Assembly: GCF_030732845.1 (NCBI RefSeq)
Contig: NZ_JASHKA010000002.1
Coordinates: 417,107 to 481,106, forward strand
Source of the DNA: Roseibium sp. MMSF_3544
GTDB taxonomy: Bacteria > Pseudomonadota > Alphaproteobacteria > Rhizobiales > Stappiaceae
Direction of reading: 5' to 3'
Length of the DNA stretch: 64,000 nt
Within the stretch, counting starts at the first letter, position 1. Each line of letters opens with the position of its first letter. Below, piece after piece: positions 48,636-60,500 of this stretch. The notes beneath the pieces were generated by a model. The model did no database searches. It was given only the letters and a program-made list of their open reading frames with translations, and had not been told where the DNA came from. Both the position numbers and the translations under genes were made by a program.

Positions 48636-48987
48636 CTCTCCCCAACAGCCCAAACATATCAATTCGTTAGGATTTTTTAGCGTTTTGAGCGCGCCTTATC
48701 GCGCTACAAAAGTGTTTAACAATGTTGTATGGGCTGGCGAGACCCATTAAGAGAAAAAGGTCTTTGTGACTCAAAGCCCGCTGAGTTGCTCTCGGCATCC
48801 GTTTGGCACTCTGCGACGCGCCAAGGTCGTAGTGATCTACATGGCAACGGGCAATCTCCAGACAATTTGGCTTTACAGCGCAGCCCAGACTTTCACCGAA
48901 TGATTTAAAGCGGCGATGGTGTGCTGCCGGATCGAATGACCGGCTTGCGGACGAAACGCCAATTCGCCGAAGCTTCACGAAGGTCTG
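48636..48987. other. Region downstream of tRNA-Phe, no supported gene
   Basis: 352 nt. A 103-codon minus-strand frame (48667-48978) exists but has no recognisable domain and only a fair composition, so it is not called. Base composition is less GC-rich than upstream. The stretch could be the left end of an accessory insertion at the tRNA, but no integrase or repeated tRNA end was found. Confidence 0.35.
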
Positions 48988-49713
48988 CTATTTGAAACTC
49001 TTCTGCTGAAAGATGGCGATAGCGCTGGCAACGAGTTGAGCGTTTGATGACGCGATTGAATGGTCTTCCAACCTGCAACCGTCCTCAAGACCAACGCGGG
49101 TAGACCATCGTTTTTCCCGAGCCTCTCGCACGAAAAACCATACCGTTGCATCAAATCCATGTAACAGAATGGGGCGCTGAATACCGGCCTCATTCAAAAC
49201 GGCTTGGATATCTACCAGCGTTGCTTGAGCCTGTTTGAGGTCCTGTTCTTCGATTTCAAACAACACCCGAAAGACCTTGTCGCGTTGCGGCAAAGATACA
49301 AAACGCACTGCGTCCTCAACTGTGGCTATTCCTGCTTCGATACCAATGCCCTTCGATTCAAGGAGCGAAAAAATCGCCGGGGCATCCGACTCCGACAAGT
49401 TTACCGAAGCGTAATCCGGAATGGATGACCACTCATTGATACGATCTCTAGTGAGATTAATATCGTTCTCGATCCATGCCCCAGTCGATACACCAACCAG
49501 CGTGCCCGGGCAGGCGCTTCGGACGCCACGAACAAGTTCATCCACATGGGCGAGGCTTTCTTTTCCGTCCAAGTCACGTGGGTGAATGTGCAATTCGCCT
49601 GCACCTGAAGCAATGCATTCTGCGGCGTCAGCAACCATCGCTTCTTTGGTAAGAGGCAAAGACGGGTGGTAGCCCTTAGGCCGGGCACCGTTTATGCACG
49701 CTTGAACAATCAT
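48988..49713 (-). CDS. 3-keto-5-aminohexanoate cleavage enzyme-like protein (BKACE, DUF849)
   Basis: 241 residues from ATG 49713, with GGAGG about 12 nt upstream. BKACE enzymes are zinc-dependent TIM barrels that condense a beta-keto acid with acetyl-CoA to give acetoacetate and a CoA ester. Visible features: IVQACINGARPKGYHPSLPLT at the N-terminus, the zinc His pair in ELHIHPRDLDG, and RVGLEDG near the C-terminus. It is shorter than the 270-310 residues of the best-studied members but matches a known short branch. It stands alone, with no CoA-transferase or dehydrogenase beside it, so the substrate is unclear. Confidence 0.82.
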   Translation of the reverse strand: MIVQACINGARPKGYHPSLPLTKEAMVADAAECIASGAGELHIHPRDLDGKESLAHVDELVRGVRSACPGTLVGVSTGAWIENDINLTRDRINEWSSIPDYASVNLSESDAPAIFSLLESKGIGIEAGIATVEDAVRFVSLPQRDKVFRVLFEIEEQDLKQAQATLVDIQAVLNEAGIQRPILLHGFDATVWFFVREAREKRWSTRVGLEDGCRLEDHSIASSNAQLVASAIAIFQQKSFK

Positions 49714-49967
49714 ACTATTGACCAACCTCCTGCGTAATCGATCTTTTTCGGACATTCGCGTCCAACGCAGCATTTGTCAAAATGGGCTCAGTGCCGACCT
49801 TGACTGCAAGGCGCGATAGCGGTCTCTAGGGCGGACGATCCGCACTTTCGCTACCTTCGCTCTAATGGCTGCTCTTCAGCTGCCGCGTCCTCCATGGCTT
49901 TAGCAGCTCAAGATGACTTGTCGCCGACCTTCCGCTATCTTGATTGCATGAATTGAGTGGGGTTTGT

Positions 49968-50705
49968 GTGACAAAAGATGAAGAGAAAGGCGGATTGACG
50001 CGCAGCCTTCGGCGTCGAAGCCCGCCGAGCTTGAACCGATCACGAGTGGAGGTTCGCCCAAAGGATAATCTCCTCTCTGACGCTGTTGAGCGCGATACCA
50101 GCGGCTTCGACTGGGCCACTTCGTTTCTGCTAGCCACTGGCGCCATCGCTGCAGCGGTCACTCCGGCTGCCTCAGAAGCCGCTCATGAATTGGTCATTGG
50201 AACGGAGACTTTAGACAATATCGAAATAGACTTGGCGCGCGACGAACAGCATGTCGACGTACAAGTCGTCGCAAAAGGACTGGCTCAGGCGGCAGTGGAG
50301 AACACGACTATCGTGGTTCAGCTAAGGCTAGAACTGGACCCGGCGGCCGATGACTTTGAGGAAACGATAGAGCAATTGAAAGCTCTGGGCGCGGACACGA
50401 CGACAGAAGAAGACGGGTTGTTTACGCAATTCTACGACACTGCCGTAAACGTCGCAGATAAACTCAGTCTCATCCTGGGGGCAGTGGGCGGCGGAATGAC
50501 AATTTATCACGCAGTTCTCAAGAGCGACAAAGAAACCTCCGAAAACAAGGAGGGCAAGAAGACCAATGCAGACTCGCCTGAACCAGCAGACGAGCTGGAG
50601 TTAAAAGCTCGAAAGTCCGAAGCTCACGAGGATCCTGGGGCAGTCTGGGCGAAGATCAGCAAAGCATTAGGGGAAATTGTCAAGGGTATGAAAGCTCTCC
50701 GGTGA
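49968..50705 (+). CDS. Hypothetical protein with two hydrophobic segments
   Basis: About 245 residues from GTG 49968; a TTG at 49944 would add eight residues. A basic N-terminal stretch of about 30 residues (LTRSLRRRSPPSLNRSR) precedes a hydrophobic segment (WATSFLLATGAIAAAV, about 48-63). Then come a predicted beta-rich acidic middle, a second hydrophobic segment (LSLILGAVGGGMTIYHAVL, about 168-186) and a highly charged Glu/Lys tail. I recognise no family. It may be a membrane-associated protein with both termini on the same side. Neighbours (BKACE gene, giant RTX gene) do not suggest a role. Confidence 0.6.
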   Translation: MTKDEEKGGLTRSLRRRSPPSLNRSRVEVRPKDNLLSDAVERDTSGFDWATSFLLATGAIAAAVTPAASEAAHELVIGTETLDNIEIDLARDEQHVDVQVVAKGLAQAAVENTTIVVQLRLELDPAADDFEETIEQLKALGADTTTEEDGLFTQFYDTAVNVADKLSLILGAVGGGMTIYHAVLKSDKETSENKEGKKTNADSPEPADELELKARKSEAHEDPGAVWAKISKALGEIVKGMKALR

Positions 50706-51548
50706 GCTGTCTCGGGACGCCATGCGAGTGGGCTTTCGGACTGGTTGTTTGCTCCACGCGATCCGCGCCAATGCGCGCATCTTGATGGTAAATCCTACCA
50801 CTGATCAGCGCCTCTCGCCTCTTCAACGGACGCTCGCGCTTGAAAGGTTTCCGCCTTGTCAAAAACGACTGTATTTGTCACTTGCGCGATGGGCGGGAAG
50901 CGGTCAGCCGATGCGTGTTGAACGAATCTCGGATAGTCTCAAAATCGAAGGTTCATCGAGCCCACTTCCGTCGCGAACACAGGACCTTATCCACTTTTGT
51001 CAAACGCTTGTCGCGTTCTTCTGTGGATCGTGATCAACCGCTTGCGTTTGTCTCCGTTTTGCAAAATCAGTGTGGGTGCAATCCAAAACAGGCCTGGTGC
51101 CGCGCGTGTTCCGGTCCAAGCTACTAACTTGGGATTTTTGCCAAATACATCAGAAGCTTAATTCGGACTTCGTTATCGAGTCGTGTTGGTGGCAACCGGA
51201 GTGCGCCGGCAAACCAAGGCCCGCTTGTACAATGCTGTCAGCACGCAACATTCAAGGACGAGAAGCAAGTGTCAGACGTAGATTTAAGTATTTTTAACAA
51301 TGATATTAATTACCTAATTTAATATTAATAAAAAGTTTAAGCACTTCCTACTTTCCATCGCCGAAATGTTTGCCTAAGCTCCGGAAAAATTGAGATGAAT
51401 GCGCTTACATTCCGTATGGGAGCGCAAGTGTTGTGTGCATAGATGGCCAAACGATTGGGCATTTATCGAAATAGATTTGTGAGGATCATCGGTGCCGGCT
51501 GTCATTGCCTGTCGGCTTTACGATGGTGCTTCCCTTGGGGAGGGGTGA
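50706..51548. other. Long non-coding or decayed region upstream of the giant RTX gene
   Basis: 843 nt. Short plus-strand frames (50722-51033, 50840-51127) have arginine/cysteine-rich, unconvincing products. A strongly AT-rich island at about 51283-51345 interrupts otherwise GC-rich DNA and may carry the promoter or a silencer-binding tract for the giant gene. GGGGAGGGG at 51536-51544 is the ribosome-binding site of that gene. Confidence 0.45.
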
Positions 51549-54500
51549 ATGCGGAATTGGTTTGGTGGTGACTTTTATTTTTGTTTTCCCTCACACTCAG
51601 CAGCGAATACTTCACACAAAAACAAACTGATAGTCGGATCCGGTCTAAATGTTGAGACTGGTTCCGGGAACGACGTGATCATTGCGCCCTGGGGTGACAA
51701 CACGATTGATGCAGGTGATGGCAACAACAGGATCGTGACCGGCAGGGGCGATGACATTGTCTCATCTGGAAACGGTCGAGACGTAATTGCCACTGGCCGA
51801 GGCGACGACACGGTCAACGCAGGTGGCGGGCGCAACACCGTCAATCTGGGCGCGGGCGACGACACCGCGATTCACGTGGTAAGCGACGGTGGTTTTTCCT
51901 GGTATCAGGGAGGGCGCGGCTTCGACACACTTCAAATCGTACTGTCGGTTGAAGAAACTCGTGACGATCGGATCCTTGCGGAAATTGCGCGGCTTTTTGC
52001 CAATCTTGACGCGGGAAAAATTAAGAAATTCAAGTCTGAAGTCCTAGGTTTGGACATCCGAAGGTTCGAAGACGTTCAGATCATCGCTCCTGTCGTTGCA
52101 TCAGATGATTTCCTGACTGCGGACGAAGATACACCTCTGACACTGGACGTCTTGGCCAATGATGCCGACCTTCTGGGAGATGCCGGCGACCTGCAGTCCG
52201 ATCGGGATGCCTTGACGATAACGCGCTTGTTTGATGTGAACTCTTCCGAGGGTCTGGAAGTCTCGGCACTCGCTGAAAGGCTGGAGATCACAGAAGACGG
52301 GAAATCGGTCGCGTTCAATCCGGCCGGGCTGTTCGATTTCCTGAAAGCTGGGCAGGCCGCCACACTCTCATTTTCCTATGAAATCATTGACGATCAGGGC
52401 TTTTTGGATACGGCGACCACGACGGTTACCGTTCTTGGCGTCAACGATGCTGCTCAAATTAGCGGCTCGGAAACCGGGCTGGTGCAAGAAGACGGTACCC
52501 TGACCGCCAGCGGGAAACTCGAGGTTTCCGATCTGGACACCGATGAGGGTCGCGTCGAGGCACAAACAGATACCGCCGGCTCGTATGGAACATTTTCCAT
52601 CCAGGAAGATGGCAGCTGGACATATCAGCTCGACAACGCCAATCCGGCGGTCCAGGACCTGGCCGCCGGTGCAACCCTGAGCGAAAGCTTTGCAGTGACA
52701 TCGATCGACGGTACTGCCACCACCTCGGTCACGATCACCATTGATGGACAGAACGACATTGAAACCGGCAGGGCCGTTGATGGTTATATCGCGGGCGCAA
52801 CGGTTTTTGCCGATACCAACGGCAACGGTGTGCTGGACGATGGGGAGGCCTCGGCAACCACCGATATCAATGGCGAGTACACGCTTAACGGCGGGTCCGG
52901 TGATCTTGTGCTCTTTGGCGGCACAGATATTTCGACGGGTCTTGTGTTTCAAGGCACATTACGTGCGCCGGAGGGGTCTTCCGTTCTGACCCCTCTCACG
53001 ACCTTGATAATGGCTTTTGCCGAACAGGCTAATCCCGGATCGCCCGATTTCACCGAGGCAGAAGCGGACCTCAAGGCTGCTCTGGGCTTGCCGGATCTGG
53101 ACCTGACGAGTGTCGACCCGGTGCAACTGGCGGCGTCCGACGACGCGGAGGGCGTCGATCTGCTGGCCGCGCAGGTCAAAGTGCAGAACACTGTTGTTCA
53201 GGTTGCCGCAATTGTTGACGGTGCAAGCGGCGGTTCCTTGGGCGAGAGCGCCAGCATTCAATCGGCTTTTGAAGGTTTGGCGCTTGCACTGAGCGAACCA
53301 GGCAGCTCGCTCGAAAACGAGACGACGATTGAGTCCGTGATCTCAAACACGGCCGAGAATGCCGCCGACGATCCTATCGACGTTGCTCAAGATGTGGTCG
53401 ACACAGCCAGCAGCCTTGTTGCCCAGGGCAATACTGAAATCGAGGCTGTCGAGTTCATCGAGGGGACGACCGATCCAGGCGAAGCCTTAACGCAAATCAC
53501 TCAAGTGGCAATTGTCGCGCAGGGCGAAGCAGCGCAGGAGCTTGAAAGCTCGGCGGACGCCGGGGCCGTCTCGCAGGGCCTTGAGAATCTGAACAACGGC
53601 TTCGGAGACGCTGTTGACGAAGCATCGGACCAGGTTGGGGATGTCGACGGTAGCTCGACCGGGAATTTTGTCGGTACGGAGATTGATGACACCTTTGAAG
53701 GGGATGCGGGCAACAACACCATCATCGGGTTAGGTGGCAACGACACCCTGACGGGGAACCTCGGCAATGACGTCATTATTGGGGGCGAGGGGGACGATAT
53801 CCTGGATGGGGGCGGCAATGTTGCTCCAGAGGACGGCGCCAACGATGCCGATACGATTGTTGTCGGTGCCGGTAACAACACTGTGCTGGTTTCACCGGGT
53901 GACGACGTAATCGATGTGACTGGCAGCACGAGCACCACGTTTGACTACACCGGCGCGCCCCTCGATCTTGACCTCGGCATTACCATTTCAGATGGAACCG
54001 GCGCGGTTCTGAAGGGGGTCGTTGGAAGCTCGGACACGTTCGGGACGGACACGATCCAGGGGATCGGCAGCCTTGACATCGACTCGGGTTTCCTGGCGTT
54101 CAGACTTGGCGATTTCAACAATGAAATTACCTTTGACATCGACAATCCGGACCTGGCCCTGACCATCGAAGCCGGTTCCGGTGACGATGAGATTGTCGTT
54201 GACAACGGCTTTGTGTCCGCCGTCTATTCCGGACTGGAGCTCCAGCAAGTCCCTCGGCCCGGCATCAATTACACCAGCAATGATGGAGCACGGGTCAGTG
54301 GCACCGTCACCGGAGCGGAGTTCGGCACCGATACGCTGACGAACGTCGCCCGCATCATTGGCTCTGATGCAGACGATATTTTTAACGGTGGCACCGGAAA
54401 CGAGATTTTTGTTCCCCTGGCCGGCACCGACCTCATTGTGGGCGGGTCCGGATTCGATGCCGTCATCTTCAATTTCGAAGGGATCGGCGCCGTCGATGTG

Positions 54501-57500
54501 GACCTTGCTGTTGCAAGCGAGAACGCTTTTGGTTTTGCAGCGAGGGGCACTGTAGACGAACCGGCAAGCCTCTTCTTCAATCACACTCTGACAGGTATTG
54601 AACAAATCACGGGTTCGTTTGAGAACGACACCATCCGGGGTTCTGCTGCAAATGAGACGCTCTTGGGTGACGCCGGCAATGATTTGCTGAACGGACGGGA
54701 AGGCAATGATATTCTCGACGGAGGCGAGGGCGATGACGACCTGATCCTGGGTGGCGGTGAAATAGATACAGCCCTTGCTTCACTTGGCGACGACACCATT
54801 GACGTTACCGGCACAACCCGAAGCGTGTTCGACTACCGTGTTTCGCCAGACGGTAACCAGCTTGCGGTTGTTCTTGGTGACGCAGCGTCGACGATCGACA
54901 AAGACCAGTTCGGTTTCGACACCATTCTTGGGATCGAAACTCTGAACGCAGCGTCCGATAGCTTGGTCTTCCAATTGGGAGCAGGGCAGGATGCGTTCGA
55001 AAACAATCTGACCTCGGCAATTGCCGTGGAAGTCGATGCCGGCGCAGGCGATGACGATGTCACAACGGGGCTTGGCGACGATACGATCGAAGGCGGAGCC
55101 GGCGATGATGACCTCGATGCGGGCGATGGAATTGATGTGGCCGTCTTTTCCGGTGTCCGAAGCGACTATGACATAAGCGCGCTGGGCCAGGTCCTTACAA
55201 TTACTGATCTGCGGCCCAATGCGCCTGATGGGACTGACACAGTTACAAACGTTGAGATCCTGCGGTTTGCAGATGGCGATGTCGCGACCTCGACCTTTTT
55301 CCCCTCCGACGTCGGGCCGGTGAGCGATGCGGACAGCACGGCGGATGCTGTTGCGGAAAATGCAGGCGAAGGCGCGGCTGTCGGCATTGTGGCCAGCGCC
55401 ACGGATGCAAATCTCACCGACACAGTCTCCTATACCGTTGACGATGCTCGCTTCACCATAGATGGCGACGGCACCGTGCGGGTCGCAACCGGCGCCTCGT
55501 TCGATGCGGAGGCCGAAGGCTCGATCACTATCGTCGTGACGGCTAATTCCACCGACGGTTCGAGCTCGCAAGAGACCTTCACGATCGATGTAACTGATGT
55601 TGATGAGTTCGACGTCACCCCGGTCAGCGATACGGATATCACTACCAACTCCTTGGCCGAAAATGCAGGTGAAGGTGCAGCTGTCGGCATCTTGGCCAGT
55701 GCCACGGATGCCGACATCACCGACACGGTCTCCTACAGCGTTGACGATGCCCGCTTTAGCGTGGACGCCGACGGCACTGTTCGGGTGGCAACCGGCGCCA
55801 CGTTCGATGCGGAGACCGAAGGCTCGATCGCGATTGCCGTGACGGCGAACTCGACCGATGGTTCGAGCTCACAAGAGACTTTCACGATCGATGTCAGCGA
55901 CTTTGACGAGTTCGACATCACCCCGGTCAGCGATACGGATGCAACCGCCAACTCCGTTGTTGAGAACGCTGGTGTGGGCACAACTATCGGCATCATCGCC
56001 AGTGCCACGGATGCCGACATCACCGACACGGTCTCCTATACCGTTGACGACGCCCGCTTCACCGTGGATGCCGACGGTACCGTGCGGGTCGCAACCGGCG
56101 CTTCGTTCGATGCGGAGACCGAAGGCTCGATTGCAATTGTGGTGACGGCCAACTCCACCGACGGTTCGAGCTCGCAAGAGACCTTCACCATCGATGTCAC
56201 TGATTTTGACGAGTTCGACATCACCCCGGTCAGCGATACGGATATCGCTGCCAACTCTGTTGCGGAAAACGCCGGTGAAGCCACGGCAGTCGGCATTGTG
56301 GCCAGCGCCACCGATCCGGATATCACCGACACGGTCTCCTACAGCGTTGACGATGCCCGCTTCACCATAGATGGCGACGGCACCGTTCGGGTGGCAAACG
56401 GTGCGTCGTTCGATGCGGAGACCGAAGGCTCGATCAATATTGTCGTGACGGCGACCTCCACCGACAACTCGACGTCCGACGAGACGTTCACAATCGATGT
56501 CACTGATTTTGACGAGTTCGACATCACCCCGGTCAGCGATACGGATGTCGCCGCCAACTCCGTTGCTGAGAATGCCGGTGAGGGCACAACAGTCGGCATC
56601 GTGGCCAGTGCCACGGATGCCGATGTCACCGACACGGTCTCCTACACCGTTGACGATGCCCGCTTCACCGTGGATGGCAACGGCATCGTGAGAGTGGCAA
56701 CCGGTGCGACGTTCGATGCGGAGACCGAAGGCTCGATTGCAATTGTGGTGACGGCCAACTCCACTGACGGTTCGAGTTCGCAAGAGACGTTCACGATCGA
56801 TGTCACTGATTTTGACGAGTTCGATATCACCCCGGTCAGCGATACGGATATCGCCACCAACTCTGTGGCTGAGAACGCAGGCGAAGGCGCGGCTGTCGGC
56901 GTGACCGCGCAGGCAAATGATTTGGATGTTACCGATACGGTGACCTATTCCACGTCGACGCCGGGCTTTGACGTCGATCCGATCACAGGTGTGGTGACGC
57001 TGGCAGCTGGTGCGAACCTCGATGCGGAAACGTCACCGACGGTGGATGTTGTTGTGGTGGCCACCTCGACTGATGGCTCGAGTTCGCAACAGACCTTCAC
57101 CATCGCTGTCACCGATGTGAGCGAGTCTGTTGTTTCCGCGGTGAGCGACGCGGACAGCACGGCGGATGCTGTTGCGGAAAATGCAGGCGAAGGAACGGCA
57201 GTCGGCGTGACGGCGTTTGCAAGTGATGCGGATGCCGGCGATACGGTAACCTATTCCACATCGACGCCGGGCTTTGATGTCGATCCGAACACAGGCGTGG
57301 TGACCCTGGCGTCTGATGCGAACCTTGATGCGGAGACTGCCCCGACGGTGGATGTCGTTGTGGTGGCCACTTCAAGTGATGGCTCGAGTTCGCAAGAGAC
57401 TTTCACGATCGATGTCACTGATTTTGATGAGTTCGACATCACCCCGGTAAGCGATACGAATGCTTCCGCCAACGCCGTCGCCGAAGACGCAGGTGAGGGC

Positions 57501-60500
57501 ACAACCATCGGTATCGTGGCCAGTGCTGCGGATGCCGATATCACAGACACGGTTTCCTACACCGTTGACGATGCCCGCTTCACCGTGGATGGCGACGGCA
57601 CCGTGCGGGTCGCAACCGGCGCTGCGTTCGATGCGGAGACCGAAGGCTCGATCGATATTGTCGTGACGGCGACCTCCACCGACAACTCGACGTCCAGCGA
57701 GACGTTCACCATTGATGTCACCGATGTTGATGAGGACGATGTCGGCGCCGTTACCGATACGGATGTTGCCGCCAACGCCGTGGCAGAGAACTCCGGTGTA
57801 GGCACGGCAGTCGGCATTGTGGCCAGTGCCAACGATCCGGATATCACCGACACGGTCTCATACACCGTTGACGATGTCCGCTTCACCGTGGATGGCGACG
57901 GCACCGTGCGGGTCGCATCCGGCGCTGCGTTCGATGCGGAGACCGAGTCCTCGATCGATATTGTCGTGACGGCGACCTCCACCGACAACTCGACGTCCGA
58001 CGAGACGTTCACCATCGATGTCACAGATGTTGATGAGGCCGATGTCGGCGCCGTCACCGATACGGATTCGACCGCCAACTCCGTGGCTGAAGACGCCGGT
58101 GAAAGTACGGCTGTCGGCATCTTGGCCAGCGCCACCGATGCCGATATCACCGACACGGTCTCCTACACCGTAGACGATGCCCGCTTCACCGTGGATACGG
58201 ACGGCACCGTGCGCGTGGCAAACGGTGCTTCGTTCGATGCGGAGACCGAAGCTTCGATCGATATTGTCGTGACGGCGACCTCTACCGACAACTCGACGTC
58301 CGACGAGACGTTCACCATCGATGTCACCGATGTTGATGAGGACGATGTTGGTGCGGTCACCGATACGGATGCCGCCGCCAACTCCGTGGCTGAAGACGCC
58401 GGTGAAGGCACAGCAGTCGGCATCGTGGCCAGTGCCACCGATCCGGATATCACCGATACGGTTTCCTACACCGTTGACGATGCCCGCTTCACCGTGGATG
58501 GCGACGGCACCGTGCGGGTGGCATCCGGCGTATCGTTCGATGCGGAGGCCGAAGGCTCGATTGATATTGTCGTGACGGCCAGGTCCACCGACAACTCAAC
58601 TTCCAGCGAGACGTTCACGATCGCTGTCATCGGTCAGAACACCGCAAGTGTTGGACCGGTCAGCGATATCAACGGCACGCAGAACAGGGTCAACGAAAAT
58701 GCGGCCACCGGCACTCTTGTCGGGATAACGGCCCTTGCAACAGACGCGGACGCTGGAGACAGCGTCAGCTATGCAGTGGACGATAACCGCTTCACCATCG
58801 ACGCCTTTGGTATCGTTCGAGTTGCGACCGGGGCCGATCTCGATGCTGAAGAAGGCCAGACCATTGACCTCGAGGTTACCGCAACTTCGACCGATGGGTC
58901 GACATCATCGCGGACCTTCACGATCGACATCACAGACTTGAACGAGTTTGACGTCGGCGTGGTGGAAGACATCGATGACACCGTGAACGCCGTCGCCGAG
59001 GATGCCACAGTTGGCGCCCTGGTGGGTGTGACCGCTTCGGCAAGCGATGACGATGCCACCGATAACACGGTGACCTATACCACCTCGACGCCGGGCTTTG
59101 ATGTCGACCTGATCACGGGTGTGGTGACCCTGGCGGATGCGGCCGCGCTTGACACGGAGACGTCTCCGACGGTGGACGTTGTCATTACGGCCACCTCCAG
59201 CGACGGCTCGACGTCTGAGCAAACCTTTACGATCAATGTGACAGACGTGAATGAGGCACCGACGGTAGCTTTGACGAATGTTGTCGCGAATATTGCAGAG
59301 GGTGCGGATACCAGCCTGCCTCTCAAGATTGCGGACATAGTGGTGAGCGATGACGCTCTTGGCACCAACGCGCTTTCGCTGTCGGGCGCGGATGCAGGCG
59401 CTTTCGAGATTGTCGGATCTGAGCTGTTCCTGAAGGCGAACACGCTGCTTAACTTCGAAAGCAAGAACAGCTTCGACGTGACAGTTGACGTGGATGATGC
59501 CAGCCTTGGCTCCAGTCCCGACGACAGCGCTTCCCTTACCGTGACGATCACCGACGTCAATGAGGCCCCGGCTGTAAGTTTGTCGAACGTGGTGACGCAG
59601 CTTGCGGAGAACACGGACACGACAGACGCCATCAAGATCGCAGACATCACTGTGACAGACGACGCCCTCGGCCAAAACGACCTTCTGTTGCTGGGACTGG
59701 ATGATCTTGGAGATTATGTCGCCGGTTTCGATGCAAACTTCTTCGAAATCGTGAATGGCGAATTGTTTCTGAAAGCCGGCGTTGCCCTCGACTTCGAGAC
59801 AAAGTCCGGTTTCAGCATCGCGTTGGACGTCGATGATGCATCGCTGGGAGCGTCGCCTGACGATCGCGAACTGCTGACCCTGGCACTAACGGACGTGAAC
59901 GAAGCGCCAACGGTTACGTTGCAGAACACCACCACCCAACTTGCACAGACCAACGCGAACACGGCGGGTCGGATCAAGGTTGCCGACATTGTCGTAAGCG
60001 ATGACGCCCTGGGTACAAATGATCTGACCTTGGCAGGCCTGGATGCGGGCCTGTTCGAAATTGATGGCACGGAACTGTTCCTGAGCGCGGGCGTTCCGCT
60101 TAATGCGGCAACGAAACCAAGCTTCAATGTCACAGTGGTCGTAGACGATGCGGAACTTGGCGACACGGCTGAAGACGATACGTCACTCAGCATTTCCGTC
60201 GTGGTTCCAATCCCGCGCGAATTCGGATTCGAAGGCGACTTGACCGGGCTCAACGTCTACCCCGGTTCTGTCCCTGCGGACACGGTATTGTCCACCCTTA
60301 GTTTTGGCGGTGTTACGGTCGAGCCCACGGAAGGGGGTAAATTTCTTTCGGTAATCGCCGACGGCGGAGGAACAATCGCGGAATTGACATCCTTCCTGGG
60401 TGTGACGGAAGAACAGCTCTTGGAAGAAACACCCCCGGTGTTCGACATCTATCAGTTTGTTGCCGGCCCAACGCCGGCTGAGGACACGATCCAGTTTGTG

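Noticed and set aside
48667..48978. 103-codon minus-strand frame after tRNA-Phe
   Set aside because: No clear ribosome-binding site, no domain and no partner genes; possible decayed fragment but not enough to call.
50722..51127. Two overlapping plus-strand frames in the gap before the giant gene
   Set aside because: Arg/Cys-rich products, overlapping in different frames, no domain; more likely non-coding or decayed DNA.
55430..58453. A series of near-identical minus-strand open frames of about 98 codons, one per repeat unit
   Set aside because: They are the complement of the 303-bp repeats. Ser/Val/Thr-rich products with M-S-V starts arise from codon bias of the sense gene; they have no ribosome-binding sites and no independent domain.
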